Of a stretch of 30,196 bases of DNA, positions 7,341-14,197 are shown one piece after another. The DNA lies in IMG/VR virus record IMGVR_UViG_3300035523_000050, positions 1 through 30,196 of that record, one strand, 5' to 3'. This stretch comes from a virus. Position 1 is the stretch's first letter, and each line of letters starts with the position of its first letter. The position numbers were made by a program, and so were the translations under genes. The notes beneath the pieces were generated by a model, which did no database searches, was not told the origin of the DNA, and saw only the letters and a list, made by a program, of their open reading frames with translations.

Positions 7341-7748
7341 ATGGCAGATATTGCAGTCACCGCCGCCGCCGTGGCCCCGGCGCGTGCGAAGTTCGAGAGC
7401 TTCTCGTTCATCGCCGCCGCCGCCATCACGAAGGGCGCCGCGGTCTACATCACGGCCGCCGGCAAGGTTGACAACGCCGACGCCTCGCTCGCCGCCTCCG
7501 CCGGCGCCATCGGCATCGCGCTGTCTTCCGTTGGCGCCGGCCAGGCCGTCGAGGTCCTGACGCGCGGCCCGGTCGCAGGTTACAACCTCACCGCCCAGGC
7601 GTACGGGGCGACCATCTATCTCTCGGATACCGATTCCGGCATCCTCGCCGACGCCGCTGGAACCACCAGCAAAAAGGTCGGCATCGTCCTGCCCACGTCG
7701 GACAACGACCTCACCAAGGTCCTGTTCGTCTGCCCGGCGCTGGTCTAG
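7341..7748 (+). CDS. Capsid decoration protein (DUF2190-like)
   Basis: The 135-residue protein is rich in Ala, Gly, Val and Thr and built of short beta-like stretches: AAITKGAAVYITAAGKVDNA, GAIGIALSSVGAGQAVEVLT, ATIYLSD and KVGIVLP. This pattern (a value that becomes active, a GIAL segment, an EVLT/GPV segment) is typical of small capsid-stabilising or head-fibre proteins of the DUF2190 type, which sit on the outer shell. The gene lies directly between scaffold and major capsid genes with its own Shine-Dalgarno site (AAGGGGA), as in many siphoviruses. The family assignment is by pattern recognition. Confidence 0.72.
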   Translation: MADIAVTAAAVAPARAKFESFSFIAAAAITKGAAVYITAAGKVDNADASLAASAGAIGIALSSVGAGQAVEVLTRGPVAGYNLTAQAYGATIYLSDTDSGILADAAGTTSKKVGIVLPTSDNDLTKVLFVCPALV

Positions 7749-7780
7749 GCGCAGGGACCTTCAAGAGGAGCTAACAAGCT

Positions 7781-8851
7781 ATGAGCACCGTCTACGGACT
7801 CCTGAACGTCTCCGACCTGAGCACCATCTCGCAGGTTGGACAGCAGGAGATCTACACCGCGGCGTCCGGGATCCTCGCGGCGCATGACGCGGAACTGAAC
7901 CGCGCGCTGGGCCTGTTCGTCCAGCCGCAGACCACGACCCTCTACAACGAGATCTACAAGCTGATCTCGGGCGGGAAGATGCAGAAGGTCAACGAGTACG
8001 GGCAGCCGATGGCCGTGAAGGCGTCGGGGCAGTACAACGTGTCCTACCCCATCCACGACTTCCAGGATGCCATCGCGGTGACCCGGGTGACCCGCGCCAA
8101 GATGACTCTGCGCGAATATCAGCGCCATCTCGACAACATCAACGACCGGCACATCAACGCCATCCGCTTTGAGGTGCTGCGCGCCCTTCTGAACAAGACC
8201 AACCAGACATGGAAGGATCCGCAGTTCGGAGATCTGACCTTGCGGCGGTTGGCCAACGGTGACGGAACCGTCTTCCCGCCGGTTGTAGGTAGCGAGGCCG
8301 GGGCCGAGGACACGCACTACCTGGTCAGCGGCTACGTCACCGCCAACATCTCGGACGTGAACAACCCGTTCGTCACCCTGCGCGCCGAGCTCATCGAGCA
8401 CGGCCAGGGCGATATGGTCGCGTTCATCAATGCGGCCGAGACGACTAAGATCTCCGCGCTCACCGCGTTCGTCGAGGCCCCCGACCCGTTCATCCGGGCC
8501 GGTTCGTCCAATGACGCCATCGTCCAGCAGCTCGCAAACGCCCCGGGGACGTATCTCGGCCGCGTGAAGGGCTCGGGCGGCGCCGGCTGTCACGTGTTCG
8601 AGTGGAACCAGGTCCCGGCCGCTTACATCCTCGCGCTGAACCTTGCGCTGGATCAGCCGCTGAAGAAGCGCGTCGATCCGGAAACCGAGCTGCAGGGCTA
8701 CGGCCTGATCCCCGGCGCCAACCCGCAGTACCCGCTGCAGGAAGCCATCTACGGCGAGCGCTGCGGCTATGCCGTGGCCGGCCGCCTGTCCGCCGCCGTC
8801 ATGTTCCTGGACGCCGGCGGCGTCTACAACACCCCGGCCGCGTTCGCCTAA
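7781..8851 (+). CDS. Major capsid protein
   Basis: This is the most likely shell protein: 356 residues, preceded by a strong AGAGGAG site, placed after scaffold and decoration genes and before the connector genes. The N-terminal part is helical (IYTAASGILAAHDAELNRAL); the middle contains a YPIHDFQDAIAVTR segment and a long helix (TLREYQRHLDNINDRHINAI followed by RFEVLRALLNKT), as in HK97-fold capsid proteins with a spine helix. The end is RCGYAVAGRLSAAVMFLD, where a basic Gly-containing segment normally closes the P-domain. No separate cleavable delta domain is evident, consistent with a distinct scaffold gene. A hairpin terminator follows at 8881-8906. Confidence 0.85.
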   Translation: MSTVYGLLNVSDLSTISQVGQQEIYTAASGILAAHDAELNRALGLFVQPQTTTLYNEIYKLISGGKMQKVNEYGQPMAVKASGQYNVSYPIHDFQDAIAVTRVTRAKMTLREYQRHLDNINDRHINAIRFEVLRALLNKTNQTWKDPQFGDLTLRRLANGDGTVFPPVVGSEAGAEDTHYLVSGYVTANISDVNNPFVTLRAELIEHGQGDMVAFINAAETTKISALTAFVEAPDPFIRAGSSNDAIVQQLANAPGTYLGRVKGSGGAGCHVFEWNQVPAAYILALNLALDQPLKKRVDPETELQGYGLIPGANPQYPLQEAIYGERCGYAVAGRLSAAVMFLDAGGVYNTPAAFA

Positions 8852-8880
8852 CCAGGCGGACCCGGTCACGTGATGCATTG

Positions 8881-8906
8881 AGCCTCCGCCCGCTTGGGCG
8901 GGGGCT
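8881..8906 (+). terminator. Hairpin terminator after major capsid gene
   Basis: AGCCTCCGCCC (8881-8891) pairs with GGGCGGGGGCT (8896-8906) around a GCTT loop, with one U-G pair, then TCGTGC. It lies 29 nt after the capsid stop. It may limit downstream expression so that capsid protein is made in excess; the T-tract is poor, so partial read-through is likely. Confidence 0.65.
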
Positions 8907-8932
8907 TCGTGCAACGGCAAGGAGAGACACCC

Positions 8933-9340
8933 ATGGCAACCAAAGAGGCGATCGGGATCATGCGGGAGAAGGTGCACGCGCGCCTGGCCGCCGCCTCGGC
9001 CGAGCTGATGGCACGGCACGGCCTCACCCCATCGCAGTACGTGAACCTGAGCAAGGATCCGGACATCGCCACCGTTCGCACCCTGGAGGCCATCGCCGGC
9101 GACCTGGAGGCCGTTAACGCGGCGAACAGTGAGGTGGCCGAGGCGGAACCTGACGAGAAGACCGGTCTCCTGGGCGCGGTGCTCGACGGGAACGCCGATA
9201 CCGTGAAGGCGCGCATCGCCGAGGTTGAGAGCGTGGACGACCTGCGCGCCATCCACGCGATCGAGACGGCGCGCGGGGCCAAGGCCCGCAAGACGGTGCT
9301 CGCTGCCGTCGAGGCCCGCATCGCCGCCCTGGAGGGATAA
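8933..9340 (+). CDS. Hypothetical protein in head-tail connector region
   Basis: A 135-residue, mostly helical and acidic protein. The ATG at 8933 is preceded by AAGGAG (8919-8924) at 8 nt; the open frame runs further upstream but through the capsid terminator, so the later start is chosen. Visible features are a REKVHARLAAASAELMARHG helix, TPSQYVNLSKDPDIATVRTL, and a C-terminal repeat-like helical section (AEVESVDDLRAIHAIETARG, KARKTVLAAVEARIAALEG). I do not recognise the family. Placement directly after the capsid gene suggests a head-completion or packaging accessory role, or a regulatory small protein. Confidence 0.7.
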   Translation: MATKEAIGIMREKVHARLAAASAELMARHGLTPSQYVNLSKDPDIATVRTLEAIAGDLEAVNAANSEVAEAEPDEKTGLLGAVLDGNADTVKARIAEVESVDDLRAIHAIETARGAKARKTVLAAVEARIAALEG

Positions 9341-9343
9341 GGC

Positions 9344-9574
9344 ATGGCAAAGCAGACGTTCCCGATGGTGGTCCAGTCCGGCGAGGTGTGGGGGCGAAAC
9401 GGCAAGGTGATTGAGTCCCTGCACCTGGGCGTGTCCTCAGATGATTCCGTGATGGAGTACTCCGACGCGCCGACGCCATCGCCGTCCATGAGCCTCTACT
9501 TCGACCAGGGCGAGGGGCTCTCCAAGTTCCCGGTCGGCGCGGCCGTCAACGTGACGGTGGAGACTGCGGACTGA
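9344..9574 (+). CDS. Small hypothetical protein between capsid and connector genes
   Basis: A 76-residue frame begins 3 nt after the previous stop with a GGAGG site at 7 nt, and its TGA overlaps the ATG of the next gene (TGATG). The sequence is beta-rich with no helices of note (FPMVVQSGEVWGRNGKVIES, then MSLYFDQGEG, PVGAAVNVTVETAD). No signal peptide or membrane segment is seen. Tight coupling on both sides makes it a real gene; its function is not recognisable from sequence. Confidence 0.65.
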   Translation: MAKQTFPMVVQSGEVWGRNGKVIESLHLGVSSDDSVMEYSDAPTPSPSMSLYFDQGEGLSKFPVGAAVNVTVETAD

Positions 9575-10002
9575 TGACACGCAAGCAGGCTCTGGCCTGG
9601 CTGATGAAGGAGTTCGCCGAACCGTTGGCGGACTCCGACCTCGGCTGGACCTTCACCGACGCCGACCCCGAGGGCCGCCTCGCCGGCGTCATCGACAACG
9701 CGCTGCGGGGCCTCGGCGTGAACGAAGATGCCCTCGCCACGGCCGAAGTGATCCAGGAGGACGTGCCCGACTTCCTGACGCTGCTCGCTTACCACGCCCT
9801 CCAGGCGTTCACCCGCGCCTTCGCCCTGTGGGTGGATGTCGAGGTGGACGACCCGAAGACCGCCAAGAACTACAGCCAGCGTTACCGCGCTTACAAGGCC
9901 CTGCTCGACCAGGCGAGGAAGGAGGCCGAGACCGTCCTTGCCTCGGCTTTCGAGACTGGCGCGCTGACTCTGGACATCTACGAACCGAGCCCAACCTACT
10001 GA
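9574..10002 (+). CDS. Probable head-tail connector protein
   Basis: The 142-residue product is largely helical: an N-terminal helix (KQALAWLMKEFAEPLADSDL), an acidic segment, then long helices (FLTLLAYHALQAFTRAFALW, YRAYKALLDQARKEAETVLA). Small all-helical proteins at this position, after the major capsid gene, are usually the adaptor that docks on the portal (the gp15/gp6 class of SPP1 and HK97). No strict motif confirms this. It starts in a TGATG overlap with the previous gene and ends in a TGATG overlap with the next one, so it is translationally coupled. Confidence 0.55.
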   Translation: MTRKQALAWLMKEFAEPLADSDLGWTFTDADPEGRLAGVIDNALRGLGVNEDALATAEVIQEDVPDFLTLLAYHALQAFTRAFALWVDVEVDDPKTAKNYSQRYRAYKALLDQARKEAETVLASAFETGALTLDIYEPSPTY

Positions 10003-10424
10003 TGGCCAGCATCCTCAAACCCGGAGAGATCGACGGTATGGACGCGCTCTACATGGACAGCCATGGAGAGGCGGCAATCAGCGTCTTCACCTGCGGCCGT
10101 GCCCTGGACAACGCGGGAGAGGTGTCCGGCATCCCGGCCGCCGCCTGGACGCGGAGGGCCAGCGATGTCGTTGGCGTCGTCGTCCGCGGGGTGAAGCCGC
10201 ACGTGCTGGAGACTTTCGCCGAACCTGATCGCCTATCGGCCGTCTTCCGCGCGAGGATCGGCCAGAAGGGCAAGGTGCAGGCAGGTGACGTCTTGCGCGA
10301 AGCCGATGGGACGGTCTGGCTCGTCTTTGAGCCGACTGAGTTCGAGAGTGGGCGGCCCCGCGTGCGCGCGGGCCTGGAGCTCGTCCCTGTCTCGATGGTC
10401 CCGGCGGCCCTGAGGCTCCCCTGA
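10002..10424 (+). CDS. Probable head closure (stopper) protein
   Basis: The ATG at 10002 overlaps the previous stop. The 140-residue product has a beta-rich core, notably SDVVGVVVRGVKPHVLETFA, LSAVFRARIGQKGKVQAGDV and TVWLVFEPTEF, resembling small beta-barrel head-closure proteins that follow the adaptor. The gene order (helical protein, beta-barrel protein, gp10-like protein, terminator-like protein) is the normal head-to-tail joining set of siphoviruses, which is the main support. It ends with a TGATG overlap into the next gene. Confidence 0.5.
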   Translation: MASILKPGEIDGMDALYMDSHGEAAISVFTCGRALDNAGEVSGIPAAAWTRRASDVVGVVVRGVKPHVLETFAEPDRLSAVFRARIGQKGKVQAGDVLREADGTVWLVFEPTEFESGRPRVRAGLELVPVSMVPAALRLP

Positions 10425-10963
10425 TGGCCGATCTGTCGTTCGGCATCGACGTAGATCTCTCCGGCCTCTCTGGCCTCCGCAACGCCTCCGATGAGATAGA
10501 CCACGTGCTCACGGCTGCGGCCTTCCAGGCGGGGGCGAGGGTGCAGGCCGAGGTCGTCACCCGCATGCCGGTGGACCTGGGAGCCGCCCGCAACAACATC
10601 TCATTTCACGTCACCCGCGAGCGCGACGGGCTGACTGTCGAGATCGCCGGCAATCTGGAGTACCTGCCGACCCTCGAAGAGGGCCGAAAGGCGGGGAAGA
10701 AGGCGCCGCCGTATGACGCCCTCATCCCATGGGTGAAGCGCCACCCGTCGCCCCCGATGAGCTTCCTCACCGCCAAGGGCGCCCGCAGCCACAGGAAGCC
10801 GCCCACGGACAAGAGCCGCGCCTTCCTCATCGCTCGGGCCATCGGGAAGCGCGGCCAGCCCGGCCACCACATGTTCCGGGACGCGGCGATAGCCTCCGCG
10901 CCCGACGTCACCGCCGCTTTCGAGGACGCCATCACGATACTCACAAGGAGCCTGAACACATGA
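10424..10963 (+). CDS. HK97 gp10-like neck/tail-completion protein
   Basis: This 179-residue protein matches the general form of the HK97 gp10-like family: an N-terminal helical part (IDHVLTAAAFQAGARVQAEV), the hallmark MPVDLGAARNNISFHV in which P-V-D-x-G-x-x-R-x-x-I is the conserved core, a beta part ending in EIAGNLEYLPTLEEGRKAG, and a C-terminal stretch with GQPGHHMFRDA before a final helix. Members join the completed head to the tail or act as tail-completion proteins. Its stop overlaps the ATG of the next gene. Confidence 0.75.
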   Translation: MADLSFGIDVDLSGLSGLRNASDEIDHVLTAAAFQAGARVQAEVVTRMPVDLGAARNNISFHVTRERDGLTVEIAGNLEYLPTLEEGRKAGKKAPPYDALIPWVKRHPSPPMSFLTAKGARSHRKPPTDKSRAFLIARAIGKRGQPGHHMFRDAAIASAPDVTAAFEDAITILTRSLNT

Positions 10964-11439
10964 GCATCGCCGCCATCAAGGCGAAGATCGTTGAGCTGCT
11001 GTACAACCTGCCCGAGCCCGGGCAGGTTGTCGCCTTCCCCGGCGCGGAGTTGGACGCCGAGGCGGCCGGCGACTTCTCCGGGTTCTTCACCAGCATTACC
11101 CGCAACGGGATCACGCAGACCCGCCGTACCCTGGGCGGCAGCGGGGCGGGCAAGATGGACCGCGTGCACGCCATCGACATCGACGTCTACCTCCCGATGG
11201 ACGTGTCGAGCGGAGCCGGCGCGGCCGCCAACGAGGAGCGGTTTGACGCGCGCATAGACGCCATCCTCCAGGCGCTCGCCAGTCGGACATCCCTGGATGG
11301 CCTGGCCAGCCGGTCTGAGCCGCCGCACGCGTTGGAGGACTCCAACGGGATCCGCTTCTACCGGGGCGTGGTCCAGTGCCGATACCGCCGCATCCGCTGG
11401 GAGGTCACCGAAGACGCGCGCTACGACGGGCGCCATTGA
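10960..11439 (+). CDS. Probable tail terminator protein
   Basis: The ATG at 10960 overlaps the previous stop (ATGA) and has AAGGAG at 9 nt. The 159-residue protein has a short N-terminal helix, a beta segment ending in GGSGAGKMDRVHAIDIDVYL, a helix with DARIDAILQALASRT, and a final strand (RFYRGVVQCRYRRIRWEV), the alternating alpha/beta layout of gpU-like tail terminators, which cap the tail tube and bind the head. The location between the gp10-like gene and the tail tube gene is the standard one. No catalytic motif is expected. Confidence 0.6.
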   Translation: MSIAAIKAKIVELLYNLPEPGQVVAFPGAELDAEAAGDFSGFFTSITRNGITQTRRTLGGSGAGKMDRVHAIDIDVYLPMDVSSGAGAAANEERFDARIDAILQALASRTSLDGLASRSEPPHALEDSNGIRFYRGVVQCRYRRIRWEVTEDARYDGRH

Positions 11440-11447
11440 GGGTAGGC

Positions 11448-11457
11448 GGCATAATCG
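11448..11457 (+). promoter_or_regulatory. GGCATAATCG element before the tail tube region
   Basis: An exact copy of the repeated element, set inside GGCG-GCATAAT-CGCC, again with inverted 4-bp arms. It begins 8 nt after the terminator-protein stop; its hexamer (11450-11455) ends 23 nt before the ATG at 11479, with an AAGGAG site between. There is no hairpin directly before it, so it would add transcription to an already transcribed operon. Confidence 0.55.
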
Positions 11458-11478
11458 CCTCTGAAGGAGCTTCTATCC

Positions 11479-11679
11479 ATGAAAGTGACACTCAAGAAGG
11501 GGGAGCGGCATATCCCCCTGGACGGCTGCGATGTCGTCGTGTTCGTCGCCGGCGTGCCCGTCGAAGTCCCCGAGATCGAGCGGCCGCGTTTCGCCGAGGA
11601 TCCCGCCTTCGAGGTGTCCCCGGCCCCGGCCGCCGCCGAGGTGGCCGCGAAGCCCGCGAAGAAGGGCGGTGATGCGTAA
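11479..11679 (+). CDS. Small hypothetical protein before tail tube gene
   Basis: The 66-residue frame has a good AAGGAG site and lies just after a promoter-like element. The N-terminal half is beta-rich (MKVTLKKGERHIPLDGCDVV, VFVAGVPVEVPEIE) and the C-terminal half is a low-complexity Ala/Pro/Lys tail (APAAAEVAAKPAKKGGDA). Its stop overlaps the tail tube ATG (TAATG), so translation is coupled to a very highly expressed gene. Function is unknown; short proteins in this slot are common in siphoviruses. Confidence 0.65.
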   Translation: MKVTLKKGERHIPLDGCDVVVFVAGVPVEVPEIERPRFAEDPAFEVSPAPAAAEVAAKPAKKGGDA

Positions 11680-12677
11680 TGAACGGAATGGACGCAAAGA
11701 CCGGGATCGGCCTGGAGACGACCTACGGTACGCCCGTGAAGAGCATGGCCCTGCTCGACACGCTGACCAACAACATCTCCGGGACCTACAACCGGATCGA
11801 CAGCAAGGCGCTGGGCCGCGGGCGCTTCCTGCCGGCCCGTTCCGTGATGGGAAGCGCCGAGATCGGCGGCTCTCTCAGCTGCGAGGCCACCCCAGACTGC
11901 TTCAGCCTGCTTTTGTATGCTGCGCTGGGAGCGGTCACCACCACGGGAGCCGCGTCGCTCTACACGCACGCGATTACCGCGGCCGCCGCGGGCCCGAAGC
12001 CCATCACGGTGGCCACCGCCAAGGGCAACCTCATCGCGGTGGCCAGCTGTAAGGTTGAGACGCTGACCCTCAATGCGGCGTTGGACGCCATCCTCGAAGC
12101 CGATGCGGAGATGGTCGGGATCGCCGAGAAGTACGACCAGTATCCGGAGACGCCGGCGGGAAAGGTCTTCGGAACGGCGAGCGTGCCCATCAGCCTACCG
12201 TTCTCCTTCACCGGCGCGACCCTGAACCTCGACGGCACGGCCAACAACGACTGCGGCTCGTTCAAGGCTGTCATCAAGAACAACCTCTCCGCCAAGCGGG
12301 TGATGGGCAATCCCTTCCCCAACGCGCACAGCGCGCAGTTCGCCGAGGTGACCTTCGAGCTGGACATGTTCTATGAGAGCGAGGCGCTGCTCCGCAAGCA
12401 CCTGGGCGCGGCCGCAGGCTGGCCGATGTCCCGGGGAGCGATCCCCACGCCGTGCGCTCTCACCGCCGCGTTTGCGTCCGGAACGACGGGGCACAGCCTC
12501 ACCGTCGCCGCCACGGTCGCCTACGTCACCGCTCCCGAGCCCGCCATTGAGGGCTCCGACTATCTCAAGCAGACGGTGACGATCACGGTGGTCAACCCCG
12601 GCGTCACCTTCACGCTGGTTAGCGCCGAGGCCAACACGGCCCTCACCACGGCCGGCACGCCAATAGTCTACACGTAG
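11679..12677 (+). CDS. Phage tail tube protein
   Basis: The tube protein stacks into the hollow tail shaft that carries DNA. The 332-residue product opens with DAKTGIGLETTYGTPVKSMA, a common start of this family (GIGxExTYGTP), followed by LTNNISGTY, a GSLSCEATPD strand and repeated beta segments; a cysteine and glycine-rich middle is followed by FAEVTFELDMFYES. The C-terminal section after about residue 250 is Thr/Ala/Val-rich (GHSLTVAATVAYVTAPEPAI, VTITVVNPGVTFTLVSAEAN) and looks like an Ig-like surface domain, which many tube proteins carry. Two hairpins follow the stop. Confidence 0.8.
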   Translation: MNGMDAKTGIGLETTYGTPVKSMALLDTLTNNISGTYNRIDSKALGRGRFLPARSVMGSAEIGGSLSCEATPDCFSLLLYAALGAVTTTGAASLYTHAITAAAAGPKPITVATAKGNLIAVASCKVETLTLNAALDAILEADAEMVGIAEKYDQYPETPAGKVFGTASVPISLPFSFTGATLNLDGTANNDCGSFKAVIKNNLSAKRVMGNPFPNAHSAQFAEVTFELDMFYESEALLRKHLGAAAGWPMSRGAIPTPCALTAAFASGTTGHSLTVAATVAYVTAPEPAIEGSDYLKQTVTITVVNPGVTFTLVSAEANTALTTAGTPIVYT

Positions 12678-12682
12678 ACCCT

Positions 12683-12710
12683 TTCGGGAGGACGTGGCAG
12701 CGTCCCCGAA
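12683..12710 (+). terminator. First hairpin after tail tube gene
   Basis: TTCGG and GGACG (12683-12694, with a GA bulge) pair with CGTCC and CCGAA (12701-12710) around a TGGCAG loop, starting 6 nt after the tube stop. There is no T-run, so alone it would be weak. It stacks with the stronger hairpin that follows and may protect the abundant tube message from 3' decay. Confidence 0.45.
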
Positions 12711-12716
12711 ACCAGA

Positions 12717-12753
12717 GCAGGCCCGCCGCCCCAGCGCGGGGCGGCGGGCCTGC
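12717..12753 (+). terminator. Strong hairpin terminator after tail tube gene
   Basis: A perfect 16-bp GC-rich stem, 12717-12732 with 12738-12753, encloses a 5-nt loop (AGCGC) and is followed by CCCATTTGA. It lies before the chaperone gene at 12773. The T-tract is short, suggesting partial termination that lowers the chaperone relative to the tube protein. Confidence 0.7.
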
Positions 12754-12772
12754 CCCATTTGAGGAGACTGAT

Positions 12773-13276
12773 ATGAGTACACCGAAAGCCGGGAGCGTCG
12801 CCCGCAAGGCCATGGCCGAGAAGGCCGCCCAGGATGCCCCCGTTGATCTCGACGTCATGCTGGGGAACGGCCCCACCGTGAACCTCAGCGGCAGGGAGTT
12901 CCGCATCCACCCCGTCCCCCTGATGAACCACGCCCGCCTCCAGGCCGCCATGGGCGTGCTCGGCGAGGAATACCTGATGCCGGCGCTCGCCCAGGACAAC
13001 CCCGGCGCGCTGGAGCGGCTCGCCAAGCTGCTGGACGCCGAGGTGCAGGGGGTTACGTCGGAGGACATTGCCACCTCAATGCGGATGGCCTCCGCGTCCC
13101 TGACGCCAGAGCAGATCGAGGCGATGATCGACGTCTGCGAGATCGCCTTCAACCCGCCGGATGCGGTGGAAGTGACGCGGGAAACCATCGGCCGGTACGT
13201 CTCGGCGCCGGCGTTCCCGGCGGTCCTGCGGGCTGTGCTCGACTGCAGCGGTCTGCACCCTACGCCGCCCCGGTAG
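12773..13276 (+). CDS. Tail assembly chaperone (short, unshifted product)
   Basis: This protein of 167 residues sits between tail tube and tape measure genes, where siphoviruses encode the gpG-type chaperone that keeps the tape measure protein soluble. It has a GAGGAG site (12761-12766) before the ATG. Visible features are an N-terminal Ala/Lys-rich stretch, VDLDVMLGNGPTVNLSGREF, an IHPVPLMNHARLQAA helix, LTPEQIEAMIDVCEIAFN and EVTRETIGRYVSAPAFPAVL. Ending at TAG 13274-13276, it overlaps an open -1 frame that continues with sensible protein sequence to 13470, so two products (short and extended) are likely, as in lambda gpG/gpGT. Membership is inferred from position and layout, not a diagnostic motif. 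Confidence 0.7.
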   Translation: MSTPKAGSVARKAMAEKAAQDAPVDLDVMLGNGPTVNLSGREFRIHPVPLMNHARLQAAMGVLGEEYLMPALAQDNPGALERLAKLLDAEVQGVTSEDIATSMRMASASLTPEQIEAMIDVCEIAFNPPDAVEVTRETIGRYVSAPAFPAVLRAVLDCSGLHPTPPR

Positions 13277-13470
13277 AGCCGGGGCAGAGGACGGACTGGG
13301 CGGAGGTCTTCGCCCTGATGGCCCACTACTACCCCGGGATCAGGGTGGGGCGGCAGAGCCTTCCGCAACTGGAGGGTTATCTCCGCAGGCTGCCGAAGGC
13401 GCTTGAGCCGCAGGCCGGGGCCGCGGCCTTGGCGACGGGCAGACTGTTCACGGCTGGGATGGGCAGATGA
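13276..13470 (+). CDS. -1 frame extension of tail assembly chaperone (GT-like), or a small separate frame
   Basis: After the chaperone stop the -1 frame stays open to TGA at 13468-13470 and reads EPGQRTDWAEVFALMAHYYP, then GIRVGRQSLPQLEGYLRRLP and an Ala-rich end, about 64 residues. WAEVFALMAHYYPG and LPQLEGYL look like true protein. The -1 frame is open for more than 200 nt upstream of the stop, so a ribosome slip could occur anywhere there. The nearest candidate is GCCCCGG just before the stop, which is not a standard X-XXY-YYZ heptamer. An ATG at 13318 could instead start a 50-residue protein, but it lacks a strong Shine-Dalgarno site. The tail gene context favours the frameshift reading. 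Confidence 0.55.
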   Translation, partial: EPGQRTDWAEVFALMAHYYPGIRVGRQSLPQLEGYLRRLPKALEPQAGAAALATGRLFTAGMGR

Positions 13471-13473
13471 GGA

Positions 13474-13506
13474 AAGGGGCCAGGAGCATCGCGCTCCTGG
13501 CCCCTT
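13474..13506. terminator. Bidirectional hairpin terminator between convergent genes
   Basis: A perfect 14-bp stem, AAGGGGCCAGGAGC (13474-13487) with GCTCCTGGCCCCTT (13493-13506), has loop ATCGC. It lies 4 nt after the chaperone extension stop on the + strand and 7 nt beyond the end of the minus-strand gene (13514). Read on the minus strand it is followed by TCC, on the plus strand by CACC, so T-tracts are short. It probably ends both transcripts. Confidence 0.75.
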
Positions 13507-13513
13507 CACCAAT

Positions 13514-14098
13514 TCACTTGAACCCGCCGAACCAGTTGCCGCGGCCGTGGTTTGGCCTGGTGTCGCAATGGATGGCCAAGTGCTTCACCTCGTACCTGTA
13601 CAGGTTGAATCGCTCGCCGTCCCCCTTGGTGAACCTCCAGATGGGCACCTTGACCGTGTGGCCGGCGCCGATGACTGGCCATTGGACTTCCCAGCCACCA
13701 CTAATCAAGCCAGGGTTGAGCTCCAGGCGGAGATCCACATAGTCGAACGAGTTGCCGTTCCGAATGTAGACGAACCCATCCCGGACGACAACGCCAGCCT
13801 TCAGCTCCACTGACGCGGGACTATCTGTCTCTGCCGATGGCGCTGCCTGACGTACAGGAGCCGCCGGAGTTGTGGGTCCGGAACACCCCCGTAACATCCC
13901 GTTCAACACCAGGCACGCCAGAACGAATGCCCCGAGACACCCGCAGATGCCGTTGCCGGAGGCCGCCGCTTTGTCGTCACGTGTGATCGGCGAGGGCGCC
14001 TTCGGCCCTTGGCATGGTCCGGAGAGATGTGTCGCCATGGACGACGAAAGGACGGGTTTGCCGCAATGTGGACACGTCTCGAAGTTGGGGATAGGCAT
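13514..14098 (-). CDS. Zinc-ribbon membrane protein, minus-strand cargo gene in tail module
   Basis: The 194-residue product starts at ATG 14098, with GGAGG 7 nt upstream on the minus strand; the frame is open further upstream but through the tape measure gene. It has an N-terminal zinc-finger-like segment (Cys9, Cys12, His24, Cys29), a Ser/Pro linker, one hydrophobic helix (about 51-69, CLGAFVLACLVLNGML), an Ala/Pro linker, and a beta-rich C-terminal domain (about 96-180, VELKAGVVVRDGFVYIRNGN, GGWEVQWPVIGAGHTVKVPI). This layout, zinc ribbon, membrane helix and extracytoplasmic beta domain, is seen in host-type membrane proteins and not in virion parts. Transcribed against the late genes, with its own terminator, it fits a moron expressed in the lysogen. 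I do not recognise a named family. Confidence 0.7.
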   Translation of the reverse strand: MPIPNFETCPHCGKPVLSSSMATHLSGPCQGPKAPSPITRDDKAAASGNGICGCLGAFVLACLVLNGMLRGCSGPTTPAAPVRQAAPSAETDSPASVELKAGVVVRDGFVYIRNGNSFDYVDLRLELNPGLISGGWEVQWPVIGAGHTVKVPIWRFTKGDGERFNLYRYEVKHLAIHCDTRPNHGRGNWFGGFK

Positions 14099-14180
14099 GG
14101 GGCGACCTCCGTTGGCTATTGCGCTCTGAATGCATGCACGGTTGTTCGATTCCTCGTTATATGACGGCTGTGCCACCACA

Positions 14181-14190
14181 GGCATAATCG
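14181..14190 (+). promoter_or_regulatory. GGCATAATCG element directly before the tape measure start
   Basis: An exact copy of the repeated element. The hexamer (14183-14188) ends 9 nt before the ATG at 14198, so a transcript started at the usual distance would have almost no leader. There is no Shine-Dalgarno match in the short sequence between (CGGCCCGTC). It lies in the intergenic space with the divergent minus-strand gene. Confidence 0.55.
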
Positions 14191-14197
14191 GCCCGTC

